From contig NC_079879.1 in the NCBI RefSeq assembly GCF_029227915.1, positions 1,984,001 through 2,048,000 on the forward strand: 64,000 bases of DNA, in the 5' to 3' direction. The position numbers were made by a program, and so were the translations under genes. The stretch's first letter is position 1. The number at the start of each line of letters is the position of its first letter. Below are positions 38,401-51,735 of this stretch, piece by piece. The notes under the pieces are model-generated. The model had not been told where the DNA came from. It saw only the letters and a list, made by a program, of their open reading frames with translations, and searched no databases. This DNA comes from Hydractinia symbiolongicarpus (Eukaryota; Cnidaria; Hydrozoa; Anthoathecata; Hydractiniidae).

Positions 38401-40372
38401 CATCGCTTTTAACAGTGAAGCGATTGACTGTGGGACTTAATTGCACTGATTTTGGACTTTGACCTTATAAATGTGATAAGTGATCCAGTTTGACACCAAG
38501 AAACAACATTCTTCTTAATCTGACATGACTGCTGGAACTCAGCGATTTCACAGGGTGCTGTTGCACCGCGTTATTAAAACATTTAGATTATTATGTCATT
38601 TTGTACTGCGGGACCAATCGAAGCCCTTAGCACGCGCTGAAGAAATAGAGACAGTTTCAAAAACTACATTTCATTGATTTTCTAACAGTATCAGTCGGCT
38701 TGAGTTTCAACGGTTGCGTCACATATTCGTACCAACATGTATTTAGCGATATTTTTCTGATATTACTAGGTTGCATCGCTTTTAACAGTGAAACGATTGA
38801 CTGTGGGACTTAATTAAACTGATTTTGGAGTGTGACCTTATAAATGTGATGAATGAGCCACTTGAACTACAAGAAATAACATTCTTCTTAATTTGACATG
38901 ATTGCTGGAATTCAGCGATTGCACTGGGCGCTGTGATAGCGCTTCATTTAAAAATTTAGATAAATAAGTCATTTTGAAATGTGGGACCAATTCTAGCCGC
39001 TAGCGCTCGTTGAAGAAATAGAGACATTTTCAAAAACTACATTTTATTGATTTTCTAACGGTATAAGTCCGTTTCAGTTACAACGGTTGCGTCACATATT
39101 TGTACCAACATGTATTTAGCGATATTTTTCTGATATTACTAGGTTGCATCGCTTTTAACAGTGAAACGATTGACTGTGGGACTTAATTGCACTGATTTTG
39201 GACTTTGATCTTATAAATGTGATAAATGAGCCAATCTGACTCCAAGAAACAACATTCTTTTTAATCTGACATGATTGCTGGAACACAGCGATTTCACAGG
39301 GTGCTGTGGTAGCGCGTTATTTAAAAGTTTAGATTAGTATGTCATTTTGTATTGTGGGACCAATCGTAGCCTTTAGCACGCGCTGAAAAAGTAGAGACAG
39401 TTTCAAAAACTACATTTCATTGACTTTCTAACAGTATCAGTCGGCTTGAGTTACAACGGTTGCGTCACATATTCGTATCAACATGTATTTAGCGATATTT
39501 TTCTGATATTACTAGGTTGCATCGCTTTTAACAGTGAAGCGATTGACTGTGGGACTTAATTGCACTGATTTTGGACTTTGACCTTATGAATGTGATAAAT
39601 GAGGAAATTGGACACCAAGAAATAACATTCTTCTTAGTTTGAAATGATTGCTGGAACTCAGCGATTACACTGGTCGCTGTGGTAGCGCGTTATTTAAAAA
39701 TTTAGATTAGTATGTCATTTTGTACTGTGGGACCAATCGTAGCCTTTAGCACGCGCTGAAAAAGTAGAGACAGTTTCAAAAACTACATTTCATTGACTTT
39801 CTAACAGTATCAGTCGGCTTGAGTTACAACGGTTGCGTCACATATTCGTATCAACATGTATTTAGCGATATTTTTCTGATATTACTAGGTTGCATCGCTT
39901 TTAACAGTGAAGCGATTGACTGTGGGACTTAATTGCACTGATTTTGGACTTTGACCTTATGAATGTGATAAATGAGGAAATTGGACACCAAGAAATAACA
40001 TTCTTCTTAGTTTGAAATGATTGCTGGAACTCAGCGATTACACTGGTTGCTGTGGTAGCGCGTTATTTAAAAATTTAGATTAGTATGTCATTTTGTACTG
40101 TGGGACCAATCGTAGCCCTTAGCACGCGCTGAAAAAATAGACACAGTTTCAAAAACTACATTTCATTGACTTTCTAACATTATCAGTCGGCTTGAGTTAC
40201 AACGGTTGCGTCAGATATTCGTACCAACATGTATTTAGCGATATTTTTCTGATATTACTAGGTTGCATCGTTTTTAACAGTGAAACGATTGACTGTGGGA
40301 CTTAATTGCACTGATTTTGGACTTTGACCTTATAAATGTGATAAATGAGCCAATTTGACTCCAAGAAACAAC
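35434..40372 (+). repeat. Mixed-class segment with older duplications
   Basis: Starts: 35434 (C), 35807 (A), 36180 (B), 36551 (C), 36924 (D), 37297 (A/E), 37670 (D), 38043 (C/A), 38416 (C), 38789 (E/D), 39162 (C), 39535 (A/C), 39908 (A/C), 40281 (C). Local repeats: the C monomers 36551 and 38416 share gtgataagtgatccag, gacatgactgctgg and ttattaaaacattt, 1865 bp (five monomers) apart. The D monomers 36924 and 37670 share tcgtttttaacag and gaattgattttagac, 746 bp apart. Apart from these, order is irregular and hybrids are common. Confidence 0.82.
39162..40280 (+). repeat. Tandem single-monomer duplication (373 bp)
   Basis: Adjacent copies exactly 373 bp apart share several uncommon changes: ccttatgaatgtgataaatg, attggacaccaag, tattcgtatcaacatg and an A-left/C-right hybrid structure. 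The segment from about 39350 to 39690 recurs at about 39723 to 40060. It is the clearest case here of duplication by exactly one unit; most recent steps in this window instead move two, three or more monomers. Confidence 0.83.
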
Positions 40373-41491
40373 ATTCTTCTTAATCTGACATGATTGCTGG
40401 AACTCAGCGATTTCACAGGGTGCTGTGGTAGCGTGTTATTTAAAAATTTAGATTAGTATGTCATTTTGTACTGTGGGACCAATCGAAGCCCTTAGCACGC
40501 GCTGAAGAATTAGAGACTGTTTCAAAAACTACATTTCGTTGCCTTTCAAGCAGTATCAGTCCGCTTGAGTTCCAACGGTTGCGTCACATATTCGTACCAA
40601 CATGTATTTAGCGATATTTTTCCGATATTACTAGGTTGCATCACTTTCAACAGTGAAACGATCGACTGTGGGACTTAATTGAACTGATTTTGGACTTTGA
40701 CCTTATAAATCTTATAAATGAGGCAATTGGACTCCAAGAAATAGCATTCTTCTTAACTTGACATGATTGCTGGAACTCAGCGATTACACTGGCCACTGTG
40801 GTAGCGCTTTAATGAAGAATTTAGATAACTATGTCATTTTGTACTGTGGGACCAATCCTTGTCGTTAACGCGCGCTGAGAAAACATAGACAGCTTCCAAA
40901 ACCACATTTCATTGATTTTCTAACGGTATAAGTCCGTTTCAGTTACAACGGTTGCGTCACATATTCGTACCAACATGTATTTAGCGATATTTTTCTGATA
41001 TTACTAGGTTGCATCGCTTTTAACAATGAAGCGATTGACAGTGGGACTTAATTTCACTGATTTTGGAATTTGACCTTATAAATGTGATAAATGAGGCAAT
41101 TGGACTCCAAGAAAAAGCATTCTTATTAATTTGACATGATTGCTGGAACTCAGCGATTACACTAGCCGCTGCGGTAGCGCTTTAATGAAGAATTTAGATA
41201 AATATGTCATTTTGTACTATAGGACCAATCCTAGCCGTTAACGCGCGCTGAGAAAACATAGACAGTTTCCAAAACTACATTTCATTGATTTTCTAACGGT
41301 ATAAGTCGGCTTGAGTTACAACGGTTGCGTCAGATATTCGTACCAACATGTATTTAGCGATATTTTTCTGATATTACTAGGTTGCATCGCTTTTAACAGT
41401 GAAACGATTGACTATGGGACTTAATTGCACTGATTTTGGACTTTGACCTTATAAATGTGATAAATAAGCCCATTTGACGCCAAGAAATAAC
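40373..41491 (+). repeat. Three-monomer unit C-B-B (1119 bp), copy 1
   Basis: The unit contains the end of the C monomer 40281, B monomers 40654 and 41027, and the start of C monomer 41400. It is repeated immediately, 1119 bp on, with almost no difference seen (caagcagtatcag near 40549 against caagcattatcag near 41668). Marks: tagcgtgttattt, tttttccgatattac, cactttcaacagtg, aatccttgtcgttaac and cttttaacaatgaag. Edges are set by where flanking sequences part (ctccaagaaacaac against cgccaagaaataac). Confidence 0.9.
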
Positions 41492-42610
41492 ATTCTTCTT
41501 AATCTGACATGATTGCTGGAACTCAGCGATTTCACAGGGTGCTGTGGTAGCGTGTTATTTAAAAATTTAGATTAGTATGTCATTTTGTACTGTGGGACCA
41601 ATCGAAGCCCTTAGCACGCGCTGAAGAATTAGAGACTGTTTCAAAAACTACATTTCGTTGCCTTTCAAGCATTATCAGTCCGCTTGAGTTCCAACGGTTG
41701 CGTCACATATTCGTACCAACATGTATTTAGCGATATTTTTCCGATATTACTAGGTTGCATCACTTTCAACAGTGAAACGATCGACTGTGGGACTTAATTG
41801 AACTGATTTTGGACTTTGACCTTATAAATCTTATAAATGAGGCAATTGGACTCCAAGAAATAGCATTCTTCTTAACTTGACATGATTGCTGGAACTCAGC
41901 GATTACACTGGCCACTGTGGTAGCGCTTTAATGAAGAATTTAGATAACTATGTCATTTTGTACTGTGGGACCAATCCTTGTCGTTAACGCGCGCTGAGAA
42001 AACATAGACAGCTTCCAAAACCACATTTCATTGATTTTCTAACGGTATAAGTCCGTTTCAGTTACAACGGTTGCGTCACATATTCGTACCAACATGTATT
42101 TAGCGATATTTTTCTGATATTACTAGGTTGCATCGCTTTTAACAATGAAGCGATTGACAGTGGGACTTAATTTCACTGATTTTGGAATTTGACCTTATAA
42201 ATGTGATAAATGAGGCAATTGGACTCCAAGAAAAAGCATTCTTATTAATTTGACATGATTGCTGGAACTCAGCGATTACACTAGCCGCTGCGGTAGCGCT
42301 TTAATGAAGAATTTAGATAAATATGTCATTTTGTACTATAGGACCAATCCTAGCCGTTAACGCGCGCTGAGAAAACATAGACAGTTTCCAAAACTACATT
42401 TCATTGATTTTCTAACGGTATAAGTCGGCTTGAGTTACAACGGTTGCGTCAGATATTCGTACCAACATGTATTTAGCGATATTTTTCTGATATTACTAGG
42501 TTGCATCGCTTTTAACAGTGAAACGATTGACTATGGGACTTAATTGCACTGATTTTGGACTTTGACCTTATAAATGTGATAAATAAGCCCATTTGACGCC
42601 AAGAAATAAC
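41492..42610 (+). repeat. Three-monomer unit C-B-B (1119 bp), copy 2
   Basis: Near-perfect tandem copy of 40373-41491, with monomers 41773, 42146 and 42519. It ends where ttaatctgacatg of the unit gives way to ttaatgtgacatg, making monomer 42519 a hybrid with a C-like left and D right block. That hybrid is the recombination scar of the junction. Confidence 0.9.
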
Positions 42611-45129
42611 ATTCTTCTTAATGTGACATGATTGCTGGAATTCAGCGATTGCACTGGGCGCTGTGATAGCGCTTCTTTTAAAAATCTAGATAAATAAGTC
42701 ATTTTGAAATGTGAGACCAATCCTAGCCGCTAGCGCTCGTTGAGGAAATAGAGACATTTTCAAAAACTACATCTTATTGATTTTCTAACGGTATAAGTCC
42801 GTTTCAGTTACAACGGTTGAGTCACATATTTGTACCAACATGTATTTAACGATATTTTTCTGATATTACTAGGTTGCATCGCTTTTAACAGTGAAACGAT
42901 CGACTGTGGGACTTAATTGAACTGATTTTGGACTTTGACCTTATAATTATTATAAATGAGGCAATTGGACTCCAAGAAATAGCATTCTTCTTAAATTGAC
43001 ATGATTGCTGGAACTCAGCGATTACACTGGCCGCTGAGGTAGCGCTTTAATGAAGAATTTAGATAAATATGTCATTTTGTACTATGGGACCAATCCTAGC
43101 CGTTAACGCGCGCTGAGAAAATATAGACAGCTTCCAAAACCACATTTCATTGATTTTCTAACGGTATAAGTCCGTTTCTGGTACAACGGTTGTGTCACTT
43201 ATTCGTACCAACATGTATTTAGCGATATTTTTCTGATATTACTAGGTTGCATCGCTTTTAACAGTGAAGCGATTGACTGTGGGACTTAATTGCACTGATT
43301 TTGGACTTTGACCTTATAAATGTGATAAATGGGGAAATTGGACTCCAAGAAATAACATTCTTCTTAGTTTGAAATGATTGCTGGAACTCAGCGATTTCAC
43401 AGGGTGCTGTGGTAGCGCGTTATTTAAAAATTTAGATTAGTATGTCATTTGGTACTGTGGGACCAATCGTAGCCCTTAGCACGCGCCGAAAAAATAGAGA
43501 CAGTTTCAAAAACTACATTTCATTGACTTTCTAAAATTATCAGTCGGCTTGAGTTACAACGGTTGCGTCAGATATTCGTACCAACATGTATTTAGCGATA
43601 TTTTTCTGATATTACTAGGTTGCATCGCTTTTAACAGTGAAGCGATTGACTGTGGGACTTAATTGCACTGATTTTAGACTTTGACCTTTTAAATGTGATA
43701 AATGAGGAAATTGGACTCCAAGAAATAACATTCTTCTTAGTTTGAAATGATTGCTGGAACTCAGCGATTACACTGGGCGCTGTGGTAGCGCTTTAATGAA
43801 AAATTTAGATAAATATGTCATTTTGTACTATAGGACCAACCCTAGCCGTTAACGCGCGCTGAGAAAACATAGACAGTTTCCAAAACTACATTTCATTGAT
43901 TTTATAACGGTATAAGTCCGTTTCAGTTACAACGGTTGCGTCACATATTCATACCAACATGTATTTTGCGATATTTTTCTGATATTACTAGGTTGCATCG
44001 CTTTTAACAGTGAAGCGATTGACTTTGGGACTTAATTAAACTGATTTTGGAGTGTGACCTTATAAATGTGATGAATGAGGCACTTGGACGACAAGAAATA
44101 ACATTCTTCTTAATTTGACATGATTGCTGGAACTCAGTGATTACACTAGGCGCTGTGGTAGCGCTTTAATGAAAAATTTAGATAAATTAATCAGTTTTTA
44201 CTGTGGGACCAATTCTAGCCATTAACGCGCGCTAAGAAAACTGAGACAGTTTCAAAAACGACATTTCATTGCCTTTCTAACAATATCAGTCCGCTTCAGT
44301 TACAACGGTTGCGTCACATATTCGTACCAACATGTATTTAGCGATATTTTTCTGATATTACTAGGTTGCATTGCTTTTAACAGTGAAACGATTGACTGTG
44401 GGACTTGATTGAACTGATTTTAGACTTTAACCTTATAAATGTGATAAATGAGACAATTGGACGCCAAGAAATAACATTCTTCTTAATGTGACATGATTGC
44501 TGGAATTCAGCGATTGCACTGGGCGCTGTGATAGCGCTTCATTTAAAAATTTAGATAAATAAGTCATTGTGAAATGTGGGACCAATCATAGCCGCTAGCG
44601 TTCGTTGAAGAAATAGAGACATTTTCAAAAACTTCATTTTATTGATTTTCTAACGGTATAAGTCCGTTTCAGTTACAACGGTTGCGTCACATATTCGTAC
44701 CAACATGTATTTAGAGATATTTTTCTGATATTACTAGGTTGCATCGCTTTTAACAGTGAAGCGATTGACTGTGGGATTTAATTGCACTGATTGTGGAATT
44801 TGACCTTATAAATGTGATAAATGATCCAATTTGACTCCAAGAAACAGCATTCTTCTTAATCTGACATGATTGCTGGAACTCAGCGATTTCACAGGGTGCT
44901 GTGGTAGCGCGTTATTTAAAAATTTAGATTAGTATGTCATTTTGTACTGTTCAACCAATCGTAGCCCTTAGCACGCTCCGAAAAAATAGAGACAGTTTCA
45001 AAAACTACATTTCATTGACTTTCTAACATTATCAGTCGGCTTGAGTTACAACGGTTGCGTCAGATATTCGTACCAACATGTATTTAGCGATATTTTTCTG
45101 ATATTACTAGGTTGCATCGCTTTAAACAG
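42611..45129 (+). repeat. Mixed-class segment, B, A/C, A/B, E, D, C
   Basis: Starts: 42892 (B), 43265 (A/C), 43638 (A/B), 44011 (E), 44384 (D), 44757 (C). No recent tandem unit was seen here. The E-D stretch at 44011-44756 resembles 22754-23872: gcgcgctaagaaaactgagacag near 44225 and 23344, and gggacttgattgaactg near 44400 and 23517. It therefore looks like a dispersed relative of the 11-monomer unit. Confidence 0.8.
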
Positions 45130-45502
45130 TGAAACGATTGACTGTGGGACTTAGTTAAACTGATTTTGGAGTGTGACCTTATAAATGTGATGAATGAGCC
45201 ACTTGGACTACAAGAAATAACATTCTTCTTAATTTGACATGATTGCTGGAACTCAGTGATTACACTGGGCGCTGTGGTAGCGCTTTAATGAAAAATTTAG
45301 ATAAATAAATCAGTTTTTACTGTGGGACCAATTCTAGCCGTTAACGCGCGCTGAGAAAACTGAGACAGTCTCAAAAACTAAATTTCATTGCCTTTCTAAC
45401 AGTATCAGTCCGCTTCAGTTACAACAGTTGCGTCACATATTCGTACCAACATGTATTTAGCTATATTTTTCTGATATTACTAGGTTGCATCGCTTTTAAC
45501 AG
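45130..45502 (+). repeat. Exemplar monomer, class E
   Basis: Diagnostic blocks: ttaaactgattttggagtgtg; gtgatgaatgagccacttgg; actacaagaaa; aactcagtgattacac; aaataaatcagtttttactg; accaattctagccgttaac; aaactgagacagtctc; and cctttctaacagtatcag with cgcttcagttacaac. The rarest class, found only right of 20135 and usually next to D. Confidence 0.85.
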
Positions 45503-46621
45503 TGAAACGATTGACTGTGGGACTTCATTGAACTGATTTTAGACTTTAACCTTATAAATGTGATAAATGAGACAGTTGGACGCCAAGAAATAACACTCTT
45601 CTTAATGTGACATGATTGCTGGAATTCAGCGATTGCACTGGGTGCTGTGATAGCGCTTCATTTAAAAATTTAGATAAATAAGTCATTTTGAAATGTGGGA
45701 CCAATCCTAGCCGCTAGCGCTCGTTGAAGAAATAGAGACATTTTCAAAAACTACATTTTATTGATTTTCTAACGGTATAAGTCCGTTTCAGTTACAACGG
45801 TTGCGTTACATATTTGTACCAACATGTATTTAGCGATATTTTTCTGATATTACTAGGTTGCATCGCTTTTAACAGTGAAACGATTGACTGTGGGACTTAA
45901 TTGCACTGATTTTGGACCTTGACCTTATAAATGTGATAAATGAACCAATTTGACTCCAAGAAACAACACTCTTCTTAATCTGACATGATTGCTGGAACTT
46001 AGCGATTTTACAGGGTGCTGTGGTAGCGCGTTATTTAAAAATTTAGATTAGTATGTCATTTTGTACTGTGGGACCAATCGTAGCCTTTAGCACGCGCTGA
46101 AAAAGTAGAGACAGTTTCAAAAACTACATTTCATTGACTTTCCAACAGTATCAGTCGGCTTGAGTTACAACGGTTGCATCACATATTCGTACCAACATGT
46201 ATTTAGTGATATTTTTCTGATATTGCTAGGTTGCATCGCTTTTAACAGTGAAACGATCGACTGTGGGACTTAATTGCACTGATTTTGGACTTTGACCTTA
46301 TAAATATTATAAATGAGGCAATTGGACTCCAAGAAATAGCATTCTTCTTAATTTGCCATGATTGCTGGAACTCAGCGATTACACTGGCCGCTGTGGTAGC
46401 GCTTTAATGAAGAATTTAGATAAATATGTCATTTTGTACTGTGGGACCAATCCTAGCCGTTAACGCGCGTTGAGAAAACATAGAGAGCTTCCAAAACCAC
46501 ATTTCATTGATTTTCTAACGGTATAAGTCCGTTTCAGTTACAACGGTTGCGTCACATATTCGTACCAACATGTATTTAGCGATATTTTTCTGATATTACT
46601 AGGTTGCATCGCTTTTAACAG
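45130..46621 (+). repeat. E-D-C-B cassette, copy 3
   Basis: Monomers 45130 (E), 45503 (D), 45876 (C) and 46249 (B), in the same order and with the same diagnostic variants as 29102-30591 and 33943-35433. The B monomer here differs: it has ttgcactgattttgg and the uncommon tttgccatgattgc, which it shares with the B monomer at 46995. Confidence 0.82.
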
Positions 46622-47367
46622 TGAAGCGATTGACTGTGGGACATAATTGCACTGATTTTGGACTTTGACCTTATAAATGTGATAAATGAGGAAATTGGAC
46701 TCCAAGAAATAACATTCTTCTTAGTTTGAAATGATTGCTGGAACTTAGCGATTTTACAGGGTGCTGTGGTAGCGCGTTATTTAAAAATTTAGATTAGTAT
46801 GTCATTTTGTACTGTGGGACCAATCGTAGCCCTTAGCACGCGCTGAAAAAGTAGAGACAGTTTCAAAAACTACATTTCATTGACTTTCCAACAGTATCAG
46901 TCGGCTTGAGTTACAACGGTTGCATCACATATTCGTACCAACATGTATTTAGTGATATTTTTCTGATATTACTAGGTTGCATCGCTTTTAACAGTGAAAC
47001 GATCGACTGTGGGACTTAATTGCACTGATTTTGGATTTTGACCTTATAAATATTATAAATGAGGCAATTGGACTCCAAGAAATAGCATTCTTCTTAATTT
47101 GCCATGATTGCTGGAACTCAGCGATTACACTGGCCGCTGTGGTAGCGCTTTAATGAAGAATTTAGATAAATATGTCATTTTGTACTGTGGGACCAATCCT
47201 AGCCGTTAACGCGCCTTGAGAAAACATAGACAGCTTCCAAAACCACATTTCATTGATTTTCTAACGGTATAAGTCCGTTTCAGTTACAACGGTTGCGTCA
47301 CATATTCGTACCAACATGTATTTAGCGATATTTTTATGATATTACTAGGTTGCATCGCTTTTAACAG
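45876..47367 (+). repeat. Tandem C-B dimer (746 bp)
   Basis: The pair 45876 (C) and 46249 (B) is followed by 46622 (A-left/C-right hybrid) and 46995 (B), 746 bp apart. Shared marks: ggaacttagcgattttacaggg (46000 and 46746), actttccaacagtatc, ggttgcatcacatattc, tttagtgatat and tttgccatgattgc. The junction lies in the left half of monomer 46622, which is class A before about 46740. Confidence 0.85.
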
Positions 47368-48113
47368 TGAAGCGATTGACTGTGGGACTTAATTGCACTG
47401 ATTTTGGACTTTGACCTTATAAATGTGATAAATGAGGAAATTGGACTCCAAGAAATAACATTCTTCTTAGTTTGAAATGATTGCTGGAACTCAGCGATTA
47501 CACTGGGCGCTGTGGTAGCGCTTTAATGAAAAATTTAGATAAATATGTCATTTTGGCCCGAGGGGCCAGTCGTAGTCGTTAGCGCGGGCTGAAGAAATAG
47601 AGACTGTTTCAAAAACTACATTTCATTGCCTCTCAAGCAGTATCAGTCCGCTTGAGTTCCAACGGTTGCATCACATATTCGTACCAACATGTAATTAGCG
47701 ATATTTTTCTGATATTACTAGGTTGCATCACTTTTAACAGTGAAAAGATAAACTGTGGGACTTAATTGAACTGATTTTGGACTTTGACCTTATAAATATT
47801 ATAAATGAGGCAATTGGACTCCAATAAAAAGCATTCTTCTTAATTTGACATGATTGCTGGAACTCAGCGATTACACTAGCCGCTGCGGTAGCGCTTTAAT
47901 GAAGAATTGAGATAAATATGTCATTTTGTACTATAGGACCAATCCTAGCCGTTAACGCGCGCTGAGAAAACATAGACAGTTTCCAAAACTACATTTCATT
48001 GATTTTCTAACGGTATAAGTCCGTTTCAGTTACAACAGTTGCGTCACATATTCGTACCAACATGTATTTAGCGATATTTTTCTGATATTACTAGGTTGCA
48101 TCGCTTTTAACAG
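47368..48113 (+). repeat. A-B dimer between higher-order blocks
   Basis: One A monomer (47368) and one B monomer (47741) linking the C-B dimer region to the C-A-B trimers. The B monomer shares ctccaataaaaagc and gccgctgcggtagcg with monomer 36180 and aagaattgag with the same, showing that closely related monomers are dispersed over more than 11 kb. Confidence 0.8.
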
Positions 48114-50351
48114 TGAAGCGATTGACTGTGGGACTTAATTGCACTGATTTTGGACTTTGACCTTATAAATGTGATAAGTGATCCAGTTTGACTCCAAGAA
48201 ACAACATTCTTCTTAATTTGACATGATTGCTGGAACTCAGCGATTTCACAGGGTGTTGTGGTAGCGCGTTATTTAAAAATTTAGATTAGTATGTCATTTT
48301 GTACCGTGGGACCAATCTTAGCCTTTAGCACGCGCTGAAAAAGTAGAGACAGTTTCAAAAACTACATTTCATTGACTTTCTAACAGTATCAGTCGGCTTG
48401 AGTTACAACGGTTGCGTCACATATTCGTATCAACATGTATTTAGCGATATTTTTCTGAAATTACTAGGTTGCATCGCTTTTAACAGTGAAGCGATTGACT
48501 GTGGGACTTAATTGCACTGATTTTGGACTTTGACCTTATAAATGTGATAAATGAGGAAATTGGACTCCAAGAAATAACATTCTTCTTAGTTTGAAATGAT
48601 TGCTGGAACTCAGTGATTACACTGGGCGCTGTGGTAGCGCTTTAATGAAAAATTTAGATAATTATGTCATTTTGGCCCGAGGAGCCAGTCGTAGTCGTTA
48701 GCGCGGGCTGAAGAAATAGAGACTGTTTCAAAAACTACAATTCATTGCCTTTCAAGCAGTATCAGTCCGCTTGAGTTCCAACGGTTGCGTCAGATATTCG
48801 TACCAACATGTAATTAGCGATATTATTCTGATAATACTAGGTTGCATCACTTTTAACTGTGAAAAGATAGACTGTGGGACTTAATTGAACTGATATTGGA
48901 CTTTGACCTTATGAATATTATAAATGAGGCAATTGGACTACAAGAAATAGCATTCTTCTTAATTTGACATGATTGCTGGAACTCAGCGATTACACTAGCC
49001 GCTGTGGTAGCGCTTTAATGAAGAATTTAGATAAATATGTCATTTTGTACTATAGGACCAATCCTAGCCTTTAACGCGCGCTGAGAAAACATAGACAGTT
49101 TCCAAAACTACATTTCATTAATTTTCTAACGGTATAAGTCCGTTTCAGTTACAACGGTTGCGTCACATATTCGTACCAACATGTATTTAGCGATTTTTTT
49201 CTGATATTACTAGGTTGCATCGCTTTTAACAGTGAAGCGATTGACTGTAGGACTTAATTGCACTGATTTTGGACTTTGACCTTATAAATGTGATAAGTGA
49301 TCCAGTTTGACTCCAAGAAACAACATTCTTCTTAATTTGACATGATTGCTGGAACTCAGCGATTTCACAGGGTGCTGTGGTAGCGCGTTATTTAAAAATT
49401 TAGATTAGTATGTCATTTTGTACCGTGGGACCAATCTTAGCCTTTAGCACGCGCTGAAAAAGTAGAGACAGTTTCAAAAACTACATTTCATTGACTTTCT
49501 AACAGTATCAGTCGGCTTGAGTTACAACGGTTGCGTCACATATTCGTATCAACATGTATTTAGCGATATTTTTCTGATATTACTAGGTTGCATCGCTTTT
49601 AACAGTGAAGCGATTGACTGTGGGACTTAATTGCACTGATTTTGGACTTTGACCTTATAAATGTGATAAATGAGGAAATTGGACTCCAAGAAATAACATT
49701 CTTCTTAGTTTGAAATGATTGCTGGAACTCAGTGATTACACTGGGCGCTGTGGTAGCGCTTTATTGAAAAATTTAGATAAATATGTCATTTTGGCCCGAG
49801 GAGCCAGTCGTAGTCGTTAGCGCGGGCTGAAGAAATAGAGACTGTTTCAAAAACTACTATTCATTGCCTTTCAAGCAGTATCAGTCCGCTTGAGTTCCAA
49901 CGGTTGCGTCACATATTCGTACCAACATGTAATTAGCGATATTATTCTGATAATACTAGGTTGCATCACTTTTAACTGTGAAAAGATAGACTGTGGGACT
50001 TAATTGAACTGATATTTGACTTTGACCTTATAAATATTATAAATGAGGCAATTGGACTACAAGAAATAGCATTCTTCTTAATTTGACATGATTGCTGGAA
50101 CTCAGCGATTACACTAGCCGCTGTGGTAGCGCTTTAATGAAGAATTTAGATAAATATGTCATTTTGTACTATAGGACCAATCCTAGCCGTTAACGCTCGC
50201 TGAGAAAACATAGACAGTTTCCAAAACTACATTTCATTAATTTTCTAACGGTATAAGTCCGTTTCAGTTACAACGGTTGCGTCACATATTCGTACCAACA
50301 TGTATTTAGCGATTTTTTTCTGATATTACTAGGTTGCATCGCTTTTAACAG
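48114..50351 (+). repeat. Tandem pair of three-monomer units C-A-B (1119 bp)
   Basis: Starts are 48114, 48487, 48860 for copy 1 and 49233, 49606, 49979 for copy 2. Shared marks: gataagtgatccagtttg, gtaccgtgggaccaatctt, tcgtatcaacatg, cgaggagccag in the A monomers, attattctgataatac, cttttaactgtgaaaag and cattaattttctaac. The last mark and actgtaggac begin at 49119 and 50239, so the repeat runs slightly past the monomer phase. Small differences, such as acagggtgttgtgg against acagggtgctgtgg, show it is not brand new. Confidence 0.88.
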
Positions 50352-50616
50352 TGAAGCGATTGACTGTAGGACTTAATTGCACTGATTTTGGACTTTGACC
50401 TTATAAATGTGATAAATGATCCAATTTGACTCCAAGAAACAACATTTTTCTTAATCTGACATGATTGCTGGAACTCAGCGATTTCACAGGGTGTTGTGGT
50501 AGCGCGTTATTTAAAAATTTAGATTAGTATGCATTTTGTACTGTGGGACCAATCGTAGCCCTTAGCACGCGCTGAAAAAATAGAGACAGTTTCAAAAACT
50601 ACATTTCATTGACTTT

Positions 50617-51735
50617 CTAACATTATCAGTCGACTTGAGTTACAACGGTTGCGTCAGATATTCGTACCAACATGTATTTAGCGATATTTTTCTGATATTA
50701 CTAGGTTCCATCGCTTTTAACAGTTAAGCGATTGACTGTGGGACTTAATTGAACTGATTTTGGACTTTGATCTTATAAATATTATAAATGAGGCAATTGG
50801 ACTCCAAGAAATAGCATTCTTCTTAATTTGACATGATTGCTGGAACTCAGCGATTACACTGGCCGCTGTGGTAGCACTTCAATGAAGAATTTAGATAAAT
50901 ATGTCATTTTGGCCCGAGGGGCCAGTCGTAGTCGTTAGCGCGGGCTGAAGAAACAGAGACTGTTTCAAAAACTATATTTCATTGCCTTTCAAGCAGTATC
51001 AGTCCGCTTGAGTTACAACAGTTGCGTCACATATTCGTACCAACATGTATTTAGCGATATTTTTCTGATATTACTAGGTTGCATCGCTTTTAACAGTGAA
51101 ACGATTGACTGTGGGACTTAATTGAACTGATTTTAGACTTTGACCTTATAAATGTGATAAGTGAGTCAATTGGACGCCAAAAAATAACATTCTTCTTAAT
51201 GTGACTTGATTGCTGGAATTCAGCGATTGCACTGGGCGCTGTGATAGCGCTTCATTTAAAAATTCAGATAAATAAGTCATTTTGTAATGTGGGACCAATC
51301 CTAGCCGCTAGCGCTCGTTGAAGAAATAGAGACACTTTCAAAAACTACATTTCATTGATTTTCTAATGGTATAAGTCCGTTTCAGTTACAACGGTTGCGT
51401 CACATATTTGTACCAACATGTATTTAGCGATATTTTTCTGATATTACTAGGTTGCATCGCTTTTAACAGTGAAACGATTGACTGTGGGACTTAATTGCAC
51501 TGATTTTGGACTTTGACCTTATAAATGTGATAAATGAGCCAATTTGACTCCAAGAAACAACATTCTTCTTAATCTGACATGATTGCTGGAATTCAGCGAT
51601 TTCACAGGCTACTGTGGTGGCGCGTTATTTAAAAATTTAGATAAATATGTCATTTTGGCCCGAGGGGCCAGTCGTAGTCGTTAGCGCGCGCTGAAGAAAT
51701 AGAGACTGTTTCAAAAACTACATTTCATTGCCTTT
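50617..51735 (+). repeat. Three-monomer unit (1119 bp), copy 1, built from hybrid monomers
   Basis: Contains monomers 50724 (B left, A right), 51097 (D) and 51470 (C left, A right). It is repeated at 51736-52854 with no difference that I noticed. Marks: ttatcagtcgacttgag, taggttccatcgc, cagttaagcg, gtagcacttcaatg, gaaacagagactg, gtgacttgattgc and acaggctactgtggtggcg. Two of three monomers are inter-class hybrids. Confidence 0.92.
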
